This document shows, in pieces, positions 51,190 through 63,689 of a stretch of 64,000 bases of DNA (the first letter of the stretch is position 1; each line of letters opens with the position of its first letter). Source of the stretch: Hippopus hippopus (lineage: Eukaryota; Mollusca; Bivalvia; Cardiida; Cardiidae); contig OX328096.1 of NCBI GenBank assembly GCA_946811185.2, forward strand, positions 25,101,811 through 25,165,810. The letters run 5' to 3'. The position numbers were made by a program, and so were the translations under genes. Under the pieces are notes generated by a model. It did not search any database, was not told the DNA's origin, and was given only the letters and a program-made list of their open reading frames with translations.

Positions 51190-51255
51190 AATGGATTAAT
51201 TTGATCAAAAGACTCAGGTGAGCGACTTGAGGGCCATCATGGCCCTCTTGTATTT
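51190..51255. repeat. Second terminal hairpin of the 144-bp element type
   Basis: GACTCAGGTGAGCGACTTGA is followed by GAGGGCCATCATGGCCCTC, a perfect 9-bp-arm hairpin, then TTGT. Confidence 0.7.
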
Positions 51256-52054
51256 TTTTGTTTTTCAATTTAATTTCATCTTAATATGAATACATGTACA
51301 TGTACATGTAATCTTGATTTCTTTGCTCTTGCAAAGGAATCAAACAAACTTACTATTCAAAAGACTTTCCTGCTTGCATGTGTTTGTGGGTGAATGACCT
51401 GCTGCTGATGAAATCTGTATGCATATCTAACTTGTTCATCACACTTTTGTCCTGTAACTTTATATTTATTCCTTTTCGTTTTCTTGAAACATAGAGTGAA
51501 CTTGAGTTCTTTTGTGTCAATATTTCTATTTTTCAATCAAAGATTCCTCATTAACAAAGTACTGGAAATCTTAAGTTTATTATTTGTATCCTATTTCTTG
51601 ACTGTTGATCAACAGTTTAAATATTTTTTGGTTTTTAAGTTTGTATCTAAGGTAATTCCCTCCTGATGAATCCTTCGCATTTTACAAATCTGTATATTTT
51701 AGCTCATGATGAAAATTGTTTGTGTTTGCAAATTCCTGTCATTACTTTCAAATTAAAGGACGAGGATGGATAATGCTTGCTTCTGATACTTTCTGCAATA
51801 CTTTTGCCAGGGACAGGGGGTATCAGAAACAAACATATTCCAATTGAAAATCTCTATAGAAAAAAAAAGCAATAAAGATTTTTTCAGTACTACATGTACA
51901 ACTTTGCCTACATGTATAAACTATTCAAGTAAACTGCACAGAATGTGATTATTTGTTAAACCTACAGAAAAACAACTTGTATAAATAGAAAATGAACATT
52001 TAGGTTTACTTTAATGTTAATGGCGAGTAAAATCATATTCCTTGTGTAACTCTT

Positions 52055-52255
52055 TTTCCAAATGACCATTTCATTTTGTCCAAATCGAAAGCATTTGTAG
52101 ACTACTGTATATAATAATATGTGGCTCATATGGTTGGATTGGTCTTTGACAAGCACATAAAATATGTTGGCAAATAGAGAAAATACTGATAGCAGTGTTT
52201 TCAATTTAAACCTTGATCTTCAGGGCCTTGAAACTCAGGATTATCCGGTAAACAG
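52055..52255. repeat. Family A hairpin MITE, degenerate
   Basis: TGACCATTTCATTTTGTCCA near the start, AAAATACTGATAGCAGTGTT stem remnant, end TATCCGGTAAACAGTT. Confidence 0.5.
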
Positions 52256-52439
52256 TTCAAAATCAATCTACAGTACTTAAGATTACACTCTTTTTCCTTT
52301 TTTGCATTTGTGAGTAAAAATTAAGTTGTTGCTTCATGTATAAAGCTAACTGTTTGTTTAAACTTGGCAATGTCATTTTTTGTATTGCAACTCCTTTTTT
52401 TGAGTTAGAATTTAAAGCAGCAGTTCATGTATTCCTATA

Positions 52440-52716
52440 TCTTTTTTATCCCCTATATTATTTTCTTTTATTCATATATTCTTGTATAATTTTTTTCCCT
52501 GTTAATATTTTATTCTTTTTTTTACTTCTTTGTAACTTACTATTTTTTCTTAATTATTTATATCGCTTTCTTTTCATGTTTCTTTTTTTTTTTTTATTAT
52601 TATTACTTTTTTTTAATTCTCAAGTTTATTTCATTCCTTTTTCAAGTTTTTCATTTTTCACAAGTTTTTTTTTTAATAAGATGTTTTTCACTATTATTGT
52701 TATTATTTTTTTTTAT

Positions 52717-52758
<42 letters not shown>

Positions 52759-52760
52759 AC
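52440..52760. repeat. T-rich tract ending in a CA/TA microsatellite
   Basis: Poly-pyrimidine low-complexity DNA, then about 15 CA units (52719-52748) and a short TA run. The 145-codon ORF of phenylalanine and leucine across it is an artefact of composition. Confidence 0.85.
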
Positions 52761-52919
52761 TTTAGAGTTGTAGTTGTTTATTCTTTTCTATATTTAGATA
52801 TTCCTTTTTTTTTTTCTATTTTTTTGTGGTTGTTGTTTTTGTTTCATGATAATTATAATATTCCTATATTTTTTCTGTATTCCTATTTTGTTTATTTGTG
52901 TAAATGTCCCTATTTGGAG

Positions 52920-54050
52920 TGGAAAACCGTTAGCTCAGACACATGGGGATGGGAACCTGATTACTTATGGCTGACATAGATATGTTTCGCCTCGTGTGTT
53001 TTTGCTATTTCAAAAATCCATTTTCAGTGAAGTATCCAGATAAATTATCAGTGTTCCTGATCCCCTATGATCAATACTCCATCCAATCAATCCCACAAAT
53101 CTCCAAGGGATGAATGGAAGTAACTAACCATGATTTACTCATTACATAGTTGGTATTGAAAGTTGCAAATATGCTATTTACAAGATATTTATTGAAGTAT
53201 GCGAATGTTGTTGACACATTAAATGTGTAGGGTCATCTAGGCTAGAAGTTCATGAGCAATTAACAAATGTTCCCACAATTAACGAGTGTTCCTAGGCTTG
53301 CCAAAACTGTTGAAACTAAGACAAAATGTCATTATCCTCATTTTTCATTTGAACTTTGAAATAATCTAGCAACACTTAAAAATTGTGATGTCTTTGTTTT
53401 CTAAATGACACCTTGAAACATGACTGGAAATATAATATATGACAAGTTTCTTTAACAATTAGGTCTATATGAACTTGGACTTGGCTGGTAAATTTCTAAA
53501 GTGTTTAAAACCAGCCTAGCATTTATGATCTGAACTACTGCAAATTCAGACTACATTATTTTCTCTTACTGTTTTGATTTAACAGGAAAAAATAATAATT
53601 TAAACATCATAAATGTAATGTATTGTTGTTGTCTATTTGTTTTCTTATCTTAAATAACCTTTATGCAAATACTTTGTAAGAGAAGCTGCTAAATTGAAAC
53701 AGTAAAAATTTGCATGCATAAGTTGCAACAGCTATAGCATCAAGTATAATTTAATACATTGAAAAGTTTGTTATAAGGTTTTCATGGTGTGGCTGATTTT
53801 GGTAATTCAAAGTATTCCAACAGTTGATTTACATGTGTTACTGAATTGAAATCAGACAATGTCAATGCTTTTATATATAGACCTGCTGATGAATCTTCTA
53901 AAAGCACCAAGTCTTTGATTGTCCCCAATATCTATTTGATATTGATTCCCCAGTTTGATCTAAAATCTTTTCACAGAAAACATCTTTGAAATGTTTTTAA
54001 ACCAACAGAGATTACATTCACATAGAAAGCTTGACTTTACTTCTCAATAT
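52920..54050. other. No gene seen
   Basis: AT-rich, probably intronic or intergenic, without recognised repeats. Confidence 0.4.
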
Positions 54051-54051
54051 A

Positions 54052-54283
54052 TTAACTCTTCACCAAATGACAAAATCTTAGACTTGTCCAAATTGAAAGC
54101 AGTGGCAGACGAGAAATCAACTGTGACTCAAACTCTGAACTTTTCCCTTGGAGGCTAGAAAACATTGTGGGCAAAGGAAAAAATGCTGATTATCAGCATT
54201 TTCTCCTTTGTCCACAATGGTTTCTTCACAATTCTTCTTCTTCAGGGTCGTTAAAACTCAGGATTATGTGGTAAAGGGTTAAA
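54052..54283. repeat. Family A hairpin MITE, complete
   Basis: TTAACTCTTCACCAAATGAC start; stem GGAAAAAATGCTGATTATCA; ends ATGTGGTAAAGGGTTAA. Confidence 0.75.
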
Positions 54284-54506
54284 TACACAATACAACCTAA
54301 CTTAATAATGATAAATAATGATAAATAAAAATACCCTCTTTATTACAAAGGTCAGTAAGGGATGCATTTATAGACAGTCAGATCACATAAACTTGAAACC
54401 AACAAGTACCATATTGAGGAATAGCAAAGTAGCTATTTAAATCATATATGAAAGAAAGGAAATGAATGAATGAATGAATGAAAAAATTAATGAAAATTTA
54501 AGACAA

Positions 54507-54622
54507 TGTTTTCCACCCTTTCAAGGGCAGGTCTTATCTTTTGTGCTGTATTAGTGATGGTGTCTGCAAAGGCTTTTAATTTTGAAAAGTCTATAATTTT
54601 GTTGTTTGGTGAAGAGTTAAGT
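54507..54622. repeat. Family A, right half
   Basis: AATGTTTTCCACCCTTTCAA ... GTTTGGTGAAGAGTTAA. A TGAA simple repeat lies just upstream. Confidence 0.6.
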
Positions 54623-55756
54623 CTAATATTGAATATGAAAGGACAAAAATATAGAAATTGTCTTTGTCAGTCTAAAGGTAAGATAAATGCATTCACATAA
54701 CTTGTGAAAATGGTCTTTTTTTAACTAATAAAATTGTTTTTCAATTACATGTACGTTGGTTTGATAAAAGGGCTCAGATGAGGTTAACTTTGCAAATGAA
54801 ACACAGCTGCTGCCCCTGAATAGACCGACAAACCTGTCTGACTTGCCTTGGTCTGTCATTGGTGACAGTTTATCTCTATATTTTTGGTTGTTTATGATTA
54901 AAAAATCTTGATTAAAAGTCATCAATTTTTCCTGGATCCCACCCAGTAATCAACTCTGTCCTGAATACATGTATCTCTCTGCTGTGTTTCCTGGGTTCTA
55001 ACCAGTCCAAGGAAATCATCAGTTGTGCAAGGACAACCTTTCTGAGCAATGAAGTATAAAACTAATTTTGTTTTATGCATGTTAATTTGAAACATTTTTT
55101 TTTTCCAAAGATGATTAGTATACTTTATACAAGCCATTTTCAGAACTTACATGAACAGATTTAACTTAGCCTACTAATCAAACTATAATTCAAATTCTGC
55201 TTTTTTCATGATCAATCTTATCAAATTTGGATGTAAGATCCTTAATATCAAAAATTGTATGAGATATTGAATTATTTATTTTCTACTTCTGAATCTAAGA
55301 TCCTTTACATCAAACATTGTATGAGGTAATCAATTAATATTTCTAAGATCCTTAGCAACATAGTAATTGCTTAAGACTTGGATAACAAGAAATGCAGTGT
55401 TCATTTCAGACCAAATTTGTGTACAAAAAAGATAGTATAAAATCAATGCAACAAGAAGTTAATAGCTGGCTGGGTGGGCCACAAAAAGGGCAATCAGATG
55501 CAGTAACAATTACTTGCCTGTTGATCTCCAGTTTGTCTAAAATTAAATTCTTGCAGTATTTGGTCAATAATGAAAGTGTTTTTTTTTTTTTCATTATCTC
55601 ATATTTACAAATCTTTAATTTTGATTGCAACTGTCTTTCCATGTTTTGTTCAGTTTCCTTAAAAGTATTTTACCTCAATTAGCTTGGCCTATATAAAAAT
55701 TATTTAGAGGCCAAGGGCCCACCTCAGATAAAAACTAAAATGAACCCTGCAGATTA

Positions 55757-55970
55757 AGATCTTTACCAAATGACAAATTGGATTTGTCTACTTGGAAACA
55801 TCGCAGATGACATGTTACATGTGGCTCAAATGCTGCAAACTGTCTTTATTGGTAGCAAAACACTGTGGATAAAGAAAAAATGCTGCTCCTCTTTTTCTCA
55901 CAATGTTTTTAAAGGTCTTAATATTTCTTCAGGATTACAATGAAGCAGGATCATTTGGTAAAGGGTTAAA
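55757..55970. repeat. Family A hairpin MITE, diverged
   Basis: TCTTTACCAAATGACAAATT start; the stem is shortened to AGAAAAAATGCTGCTCCTCT; ends TTTGGTAAAGGGTTAA. Confidence 0.65.
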
Positions 55971-58517
55971 CAAGGCATTTAATAATAGATCAAAAATACA
56001 CAATAAGAGTAGTAAGACATTACATCCAATTTCATTTTTAGGAGTGAAAATCCTCAAAATATAATAAGGTATGCTGACAATACCTTGGTGATTATAACAA
56101 ATCCCTTTGGTTTACTAACTCTCAAACATGTTTTTAAGTTCATGTGTGTGTAAGACACACATCATGTTGGGATACCTCAAAATGTATCAAACCTATCAAT
56201 TTGATAGACATGGTGCCAATTTAAAAGATTCATCTGTTGTAAACTTTTATGTCTTCTGTACCTGTCAACTAATGAAATACTTTGAATACATTGGCCATAA
56301 ACCTAAAACTTTAGAAACCTGCCCACAGTTCTTCTACAAGAGTCTATTCTGCTCTACTCTGACACTCAAAAGCCATTGATGAGCACTGTACAAGCTAAAA
56401 ATGTTAAGAGTCAAAATAAAAATAATAGAAGTCAGGATTATAATTTAAAGAGTCATACCCAATATAAATGCTTTCATGCAAATTCTTGACATGTTAGATT
56501 CTTATTATTTGTATGTAGCAGTTAAATGTTGAATGAAATTTGGTGTTAAGTAATTATTATTTGAGGACAATAATTATGTAATTCACACTTAATAAAATAG
56601 ATGTTTTTAAGTCAATTGCAGGCCACTTGTTCACCAGCACTTGGTCCATGCTGTCATTGGGACAATAAACATGTCCTTTACTGATCTGTTTCTCACAGAA
56701 AATCTAAATTATATTCATGTGTATATCTGACTATAAATTGGTCTAATTCTAATCATTTCTACATAAAGTGACATTTAAGTATTTGTGACTCATAAAAATC
56801 AACAAAGTTCAGGCTCAATAATCTATGTAATATCATAAATGATGCAGTAATGTGTGTGATAGAGTAACTGCTCAATTATTTTGGTTGTCCCATCCACAAT
56901 ACTCCACTTTTAGATTAATTCTTTGATAATCATATGTAAAAACTTATATATATATTTACAACCACTTTTAATACAACCACTTTTAAGTTTTAAGGTATTA
57001 CCATCCTAACGCTTCTAGTGCAACATGGAATAAAATTTCTTATTAGCTGACAAATAAGGATTTATACTGATATAATATTTTTGCACATTTCTAACCGACC
57101 AGAAATTCCTTTGATGTCTATCTTGAAATTATTTGTTGATACTTTTGTTAGTTTCCTAAAAAGGGAGGTAATTATTATCTCCTTTTGTAATGAGAGTATA
57201 GTGGTTTTAGATTTATAAATGATAAATCTAAGAAGGAAAAAAAGGAAAAAGTGGCTCTGTTAAAGTAGTACAATAATACTCAATTTTATATAATCATAGC
57301 AAATTTTGTAGGATAATATTATTGTGGAAATAGCTGTTTTCCATTAGGAGGGTACTACCTTAATGTGTGATATAGTGAGACCTATAAATAACTATTGACT
57401 GATCTACAAATCTACATGAACAATGTAATGTAACTTATCTATGATGGTGTTAGATAATTGGTAGGTAATGTACCTATTTTATTGAAGCATCTTTGCAAAT
57501 AATGCTAGTAATATTGACATTATAAGCTGTGAGTTTTGTTGATGGTTGGGTTGTAGCAAGAAGAGGGTGGTCAAGGAGCATGATCAAGTTTTCACTAGAA
57601 GTAGATCTACATAGTCTTAGAACCATAAAAGGTGTTACAGGATATTAGAGACATAATGTAAGAATATGCATAAACTGATTCATGAGGGTCAGAATATATT
57701 TGGAACTGCTTTAAGATGGTTTGTCTTAGAGACTGATAATGTGTGTTTCATCAACATAGCAGTCTAAAGGTTTAGCAAGACATTATTTGTTGGTCATTTG
57801 GGGTTTTTGGTAAGTATGTGGTATTGATCTGTATTGATATATTTGGTATAATTGAAATTATTTTTAAAAAAAGAAACACCCCCACACACACACACATACA
57901 CACAAAATATGTAGGTCTGTCGACAGACTAAGATTAACATTCATGTCTTCTTTTTCATTTATTAGTGGCTGATTCCAGGGGATGGCCTCATAAATCGAGG
58001 CAGGATGTTGTAATTTGAAGGTAGAGTGTGGCATCTTAGTGAAATGGCACAGTTTGAGTGCAGCTCATATTTTGATTTTTTTTTTTCAAACTTTCTAAAT
58101 TTGCTACCCTTCAACAGTATATGGCAACCATATTGTCTTACACCCTTGACACCATGGTAGACAATCAGTTTAGAACTACCAGGTTATATTTAAATTTTGA
58201 TTTTTAGGCAGGTAGAAGTATATTAGTCATACCTCAATGTCTCAAATTATAAATATTGTATTCCAGAATTTTAGAAATTTTTGATAAGTTATCCATCATT
58301 ACATGGAGAGATTTTCTGTAATTTTATATGTGCTCAAATTGACTTTTAATTACCTCATGTAAAGTGATTCTTACCTCAACAAAGTCCGAATCTGGTCATA
58401 TTGTAAATCTACAAAGAAAAAAATAAAGTCTAAGTTTTGCATAGTTAATAAAAAATGACATAAAAACCCAGTTGTTGCGGATGGAGAAAAATTCTATTTC
58501 TTTGTAAGTGTATATTT
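55971..58517. other. No gene seen in 2.5 kb
   Basis: AT-rich DNA with a CA-rich simple repeat near 57880-57904. ORFs are short and unlike any family I know. Confidence 0.45.
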
Positions 58518-58742
58518 TTAACCCTTTATCCCATATTCAGGAGTTTTAATGACCCTGAGGAAGAAGTCATTTGAAAACATTATGGGAAAAGGAGAAAATG
58601 CTGATAACCAGCACTTTCTCTTTACCCATGTTTTCTACCCCTTCAAAAACAAATTACATCATTTGAGTTACATTAAATTTTTCATCTTTAAAGGCTTGCA
58701 ATTTGGACTGGTAAGTAATTTTGTCTCCTGGTAAAGGGTAAT
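58518..58742. repeat. Family A hairpin MITE, complete
   Basis: TAACCCTTTATCCCATATTC start; ends CCTGGTAAAGGGTAA. Confidence 0.75.
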
Positions 58743-58769
58743 AAATACACCAATGCTAATTATGCTATC

Positions 58770-58995
58770 CTTTTACCACACAATCCCGAGTTTTAATGAC
58801 CCTAAGGGAGAAGTCATTTGAAAACATTATGGGAAAAGGAGAAAATGCTGGCTACCAGCATTTTCTCCTTTTCCCACAATGTTTTCTACCCTATCAAAGA
58901 CAGCAGTCATCTTTTGAGCTACATTTTTTTTGTTGTCTGCAAATGATTTCAATTTGGTAAAAACCAAAATTTTGTCGTTTGATAAAGAGTTATTA
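58770..58995. repeat. Family A hairpin MITE, near-consensus
   Basis: CTTTTACCACACAATCCCGA start; perfect 30-bp-class stem around GGAGAAAATGCTGGCTACCA; ends TTTGATAAAGAGTTA. Same orientation as the copy just upstream. Confidence 0.8.
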
Positions 58996-59074
58996 ATTAT
59001 ATGGATACTCTTTGACTTGCCTCAGTATACTGCAATAGGAATTTTCATACCCTAAAGTTTTTAATTCACTAATG

Positions 59075-59145
59075 AACAGAACAGAACATTTTATTGACTT
59101 AACCTGCACAGGTCATCATCATTGAAAACAGACTAGAGAAAATTC
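59075..59145 (-). mobile_element. Possible LINE 3' tail
   Basis: GAACAGAACAGAACATTTTA then TTGACTTAACCTGCACAGG resembles the inverted 3' end of the LINE at 17163 (ACAGAACAGAAACTTTATTT). Confidence 0.4.
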
Positions 59146-59164
59146 CTCCAAACATTCCCATGCG

Positions 59165-59344
59165 TGAATGATATTGACAAAGATGGCTTTCAAAAACATT
59201 TTGAAAAGAATAAAAAAACAATGCTGCAACAAGCATTTGCTGCTTCTTCCACACAATTTTCTACCCTACTAAAGACAAGTTTCACTATGCAAATCACATG
59301 TAATTTGTTGCCTGCAAATATTTTGTTGTTTGATAAAGAGTTAA
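59165..59344. repeat. Family A hairpin MITE, diverged
   Basis: AAAACATTTTGAAAAGAATA ... GCTGCTTCTTCCACACAATT, end TTTGATAAAGAGTTAA. Confidence 0.55.
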
Positions 59345-59619
59345 ATGATAATCACTAACATTTGCATTTCGTTTTGTAGTATACAACTATCATAAATAAT
59401 GTGGCAAAGGAGAAATTGCTAGTAATGAGCAATATTGCATTTTGCCACAATATTTCCACTCATATTCATCACATTAATTGTTGACTATCCTTATAATAAA
59501 AGGATAGTTGACTATATATGTGGATCAACTGTTGATTTTTGTCTTTGATATGGCAGAAAACATTATGGCAAAAGTAGAAAATGCGTTTCCTATCCCTGTG
59601 TATATTAGATCCTTGGTGT

Positions 59620-59735
59620 AACCTAATAAATGCGCTTGATCTTAATTTAAAATCGATGCATGCGTGTAACCTAATAAATATCATGTTATTTATTAGGTTA
59701 CACACATGCATCGATTTTAAAGTAAGATCGAGCGC
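59620..59735. repeat. Foldback insertion
   Basis: TAACCTAATAAATGCGCTTG...GCATGCGTGTAACCTAATAA on the left mirrors TTATTTATTAGGTTACACAC...TAAGATCGAGCGC on the right; arms ~55 bp, loop ~5. Confidence 0.8.
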
Positions 59736-60160
59736 CAGTGGCTCCTTGTGGCTTTTCTTAGATTTCAAGACAAAAAGCGTATTGTTTTCCCGAGCTGTTT
59801 TTACCATTGTTTTTATGATATCTGTGATCTTCGTGTCATTGAAGGAAAACTTTGTTTTAAGACAAATAACGATAAGATGTGATTATTAGAGCTACATATT
59901 CAAAAGAAAACCGGAAGGCGGGAGCAAGGAGAGATCAGCACTAGTTAAGACGCCGGCGATAATTTGCGGGAATATAAAACAATCACAGTTAGCAACCACG
60001 TGCACCATGCTAGATCTAGATTTACACGTACTTTGATTATTCATGAAAAATATCTGCAGATTACGAAAAAATAAGACACTTACTTCCTTTTTTCCGGATC
60101 AAATTGTCTGAGTCATTCTACGAAACAAAACATACTCCCCGCTCAAACGTTGACTACTCA

Positions 60161-60224
60161 CATTCGGCATACCTCGGGTGATGGGTTAGATGTAGGTACG
60201 GAATCGGCCGAGTTGTGACGAGTG
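60161..60224 (+). mobile_element. Family E MULE-like MITE, internally deleted to 64 bp
   Basis: The first 24 bp of the family (CATTCGGCATACCTCGGGTG) are fused to the last 40 bp (GTTAGATGTAGGTACGGAAT ... GTGACGAGTG). Flanked by GACTACTCA at 60152-60160 and 60225-60233, a 9-bp target duplication, so both ends are intact. Confidence 0.88.
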
Positions 60225-60374
60225 GACTACTCACTGAGCAATCTCGTGCGCGGTTGAGTAGCCTAATCATGTGATCGGGGCCAGCCTAAAAACCAACCAG
60301 AACAGACGGGAACGGAAGCATTTATTGACCCTCAATCGCCTTCACAACTAAAGCCGCCTAGTGCGGCCACTAAA

Positions 60375-60435
60375 GGTTGATATCAGACTGCAAAAAAAAA
60401 AGATTCTGATCTTTGATCTACACTGTCCGTTTTAT
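60375..60435. repeat. Family B hairpin, degenerate core
   Basis: GGTTGATATCAGACTGCAAA ... CTTTGATCTACACTGTCCG. Confidence 0.5.
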
Positions 60436-60636
60436 TGGAATAATCTGGCCAAGAGCAACCTTAAACTTGCAATTATTTAGGTCTTATTTCTAGACTGGCA
60501 TTGTCTTTTTTAAAGGTTTATTCGGCGCTCTCGGGTAACCAACAAATCACTTATTTATAGATGAACTTGGAATTGTACCAGTAACATGTCTTTGGATTTC
60601 TCAATTCATTTTTTACTTTTGTTTGTACATAATTGG

Positions 60637-60870
60637 CTTGCATCACACGAAAAGGGGCATTCGGACACTTGCGTAAAGCGTAGTCTCGGATCAGCCTGCA
60701 CAGTCCGCGCAGGCTAATCCGAGACGGCACATTACGACTACATTAGATTTTGTTCTTCAGTAGACTTGCGCAAAAAATAAAATTACATAAAAGCGGAAAG
60801 TGTCGTTTCGGATTAGCCTGCGCGGACTAGGCAGGCTGATCCGAGACGACACTTTACGCTCACCATTGAC
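60637..60870. repeat. Family D hairpin MITE, diverged
   Basis: GAAAAGGGGCATTCGGACAC start and two CAGCCTGC/GCAGGCTG palindromes with CCGAGACGACACTTTACGC. The right end is replaced by CTCACCATTGACC. Confidence 0.75.
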
Positions 60871-61122
60871 CGATAGGACAAGAAAGAGGGCTTGTTTGTC
60901 CGCAGAATGACAAGCAATTTTTTTCTAGATATTTTCTATATAATGTAGTTTGAGTGAAAAATCGTTTTTATAAACAATTTCACTCTTTTTTCAACCCTTT
61001 ACTTCGTCATATACGATGCCTTTTATTTGCAATATGGCACTGCTAGTGTTTCAATACCGCAATATTTAGAAAAGTTTGTGAATGCAGTCCCTGCAGTTTA
61101 TTGCCACTTTGTATCCGACACT

Positions 61123-61180
61123 TTCTTTCTTTTTTTCTTTCGTTCTTTCGTTCAAAAGTACGTTCGTTTGTTCGTTCGTT
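61123..61180. repeat. CTTT/TTCG simple repeat
   Basis: CTTTCTTTCTTTTTTTCTTT followed by TTCGTTCGTTC units. Confidence 0.7.
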
Positions 61181-61233
61181 CAAAACTAGGAAGATTGTTT
61201 GGTAAAAGCTGTAAATGGATGAATTCAAGACTG

Positions 61234-61405
61234 TTAACCCTAAATAACTAAAATAAAACATTTTAAATTAGATGGTAAAAACCCAAATGTTGCTATTTCA
61301 ATGTAATGCTTTGAGTAATAATATCTCCATATCGGACAGTGTAGATCCAAGATCAGATTGTACGTTCTGTGCAGTCTGATCTTAATGTACAATGAAATTT
61401 CTTAA
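61234..61405. repeat. Family B hairpin MITE, inverted
   Basis: GTTAACCCTAAATAACTAAA start, AAAACCCAAATGTTGCTATTTC interior, hairpin CAGATTGTACGTTCTGTGCA; right end lost. Confidence 0.65.
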
Positions 61406-62630
61406 CAATTTAAATCACAGTTATGACAGAAGAATCAATTCGGCACCTTCTGTTGAAAATAACATACGAGTCCGTAACATACGGGACTGACCCTAACCCT
61501 TTTCCAAAAGACCGACAACTACAAAGTTTCTGTCGCTTTCTCGGTCTCATTGGGTTCCTTCAACTGTCTGTTGATGCCCAGATGTGTACGTATTTTGTTT
61601 TGTGCCATTTTTTTACGAATGAAAGATTGCTGTCAGAATTCGTCGTGAGTTGGTCCTAATGGTCTCAAAATTTATTATTCTTATTTTCTTTTCAATAGAT
61701 ATGATGGTATACGTTTATGCTATAGACCGCAAGTAAGTCTGAAATATAGATTCTAGTTCTAATGTTACCATGTACCCGAAGCACGACTTATGAAACAAAG
61801 AAAACCTCCTGCCTCGTATGTTACGTATTGATGTCTCGTATGCTACTCCCACAGTTTCATATTTAATTTCATGTTGTTCATGCTGCAATCCATGTTTTAT
61901 GATCTCTAAGATGTCTCCGACTTCAACCGTAGAGACTTTTGGCGTTGAAAGCAAGTTTTGACATCATTTTGTCTAAATTATGAAGTTTTAAATGAAGATG
62001 AATAACGATGTTGAACTTTTGTTCACTCATTCTGTACCATAGTCGGTCATACATTATAAGTTTGAATGATAATGAATTTAGAAATCATACTGAACTATTT
62101 ATTGTGATTTAATACCGTTTTAAAAGTTTACTATGTGCAGTGTAAGTAATTATCACATACAAAACGGGATAATGCGAAAGTTAACGATTAAATTTGTAGC
62201 GGTATGAGTTGAATTAAACTAAAGATGTGTTATGGGATTTCAAGCTTTCTATTTCAGGTACATATATTTATATGTTATCTTTCCGAGAAGATGCCCGGCA
62301 GCTTGTGCAAGAATAACTGAATGACACGTCTCAGAAGTCAAAGTTGAAAAATAAATAAATAGATAAAAAATCAGTGTGCACGATGATTTTGTTCTATAAA
62401 GTCGTCAGAAAGTCACACGTAATTTTGCCCTGTCATTCTCTAACATGTACAAACGAATCTTAAATTGTGATATCTGTATGATCCAGAACTTTTGAAATCA
62501 TTGCAGAAACAGTGAAGTTCTCAGGACGGACATTCTTTCCTTTTCAAGTGATGCTCAAATTATGTTCATTTATTTATTATGTTATTATTACTATCATTAT
62601 TATTATTATTATCCTTTCCTTTTTTAACGC
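61406..62630. other. No gene seen
   Basis: Contains TTATTATTA low-complexity runs near 62570-62610 and an ACATACGGGACT motif near 61480 that recurs at 63.1-63.5 kb. No exon supported. Confidence 0.35.
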
Positions 62631-63149
62631 TTATAGATTAGGAGAGTCCAAATATTGAATTCTGGGAACAGGTTTAATATGAACATACCAGAGGAAGACT
62701 TGATCTGCGAATTTCCTGTAAGTTACAAGGATGAATTGCTTTTGGCTGAGGACTTCTAATCTAAGTGTGTGCCTATCAAGTTGTAAGTAAAACACACCTT
62801 GGTATTCACTCAATTGGATTTCACACTTTAATGATGGTAAACATTCTGCCGGTGATGTATAAAGGCTGCATATTGGAAAGCATAACGTAGCCGTGTCTCC
62901 TTTTTCCATGCCATGAGCTTCTTTTTCCATGGTATATGGATTAGTAATATTTTCTAAAACAGTACCTTTTAAACATGTTTCCTTAATTTTGATAGACGAT
63001 TTTAGTCGATATTTATGAATACTAAGATACGATTTCTTTGATTCGAAAGCTCTATCAGGAACCTGTGTGCATCTGTCACTTACGGGACATTTGTAAAACA
63101 AGTCTTCCTCTCTGTATCGTTTCTTTGGGACATACTTTACCCAAGTATT
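62631..63149 (-). CDS. Unidentified ORF or exon
   Basis: Minus-strand frame open for 172 codons to a stop at 62631-62633, long for such AT-rich DNA. It begins without an ATG as TWVKYVPKKRYREEDLFYKC and continues PVSDRCTQVPDRAFESKKSY; the C-terminal part is PAECLPSLKCEIQLSEYQGV, FYLQLDRHTLRLEVLSQKQF, ILVTYRKFADQVFLWYVHIK. Charged and beta-like, with five cysteines, no signal peptide or membrane segment. The first Met inside is near MEKEAHGMEKGD. No family recognised; it may be the last exon of a gene extending beyond the window. Confidence 0.4.
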   Translation of the reverse strand, partial: NTWVKYVPKKRYREEDLFYKCPVSDRCTQVPDRAFESKKSYLSIHKYRLKSSIKIKETCLKGTVLENITNPYTMEKEAHGMEKGDTATLCFPICSLYTSPAECLPSLKCEIQLSEYQGVFYLQLDRHTLRLEVLSQKQFILVTYRKFADQVFLWYVHIKPVPRIQYLDSPNL

Positions 63150-63689
63150 TTATAACATATGCCGAAGATTGTTATGACACAGTTTCAATAATTGTTGTTG
63201 AATGGATTTTGTTTGTCAGAATACTCGATAAAACAGTTGAAAAAAAAAATGGCTTATTGAAATCTAGAGTCAGCTGGTTGTTAAGAGCAGTCGGTCGGGA
63301 AGTCATACAATTAATGAATATTATGATCGAAGATAGTTTGTTTTTCTGGTTTTCCGCTTTCAATGCACACAATTTATCAAACGATTGCTGAAATGCTGCC
63401 TTTCCCATCAGTATCATAAACGAATCACATACGGGACAAAATAGTGTCACGTACGGGACATTGTGTTTTTTGAATATGGCGATGTATCAGTGACATCTTG
63501 CATGATTTTCTGGTGCTATATAATGATAAAGGAGAAAGAAAAAAATGTACATGTTATCTTTTTTCACAACCGTTGTCTTAAAACTATGAACATTCTACAA
63601 TACAGGTCGAATAATTACTTTTTCTTTACTTAAAAGACAAAAGTTACGATACAGAAATATATCCTTACAGTGCCTTGCTGATAGGTTTA

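Noticed and set aside
51216..51255. Helitron 3' end
   Set aside because: There is a terminal hairpin, but no CTRR end and no 5' TC terminus at a recognisable distance; replaced by the neutral call of an inverted-ended array element.
52336..52773. 145-codon ORF rich in Phe and Leu
   Set aside because: Produced by a T-rich low-complexity tract and a CA microsatellite; no domain and no splice sites.
59720..59807. Possible first exon on the minus strand, MVKTARENNTLFVLKSKKSH
   Set aside because: The frame runs straight into a foldback element without a credible donor; no downstream partner.
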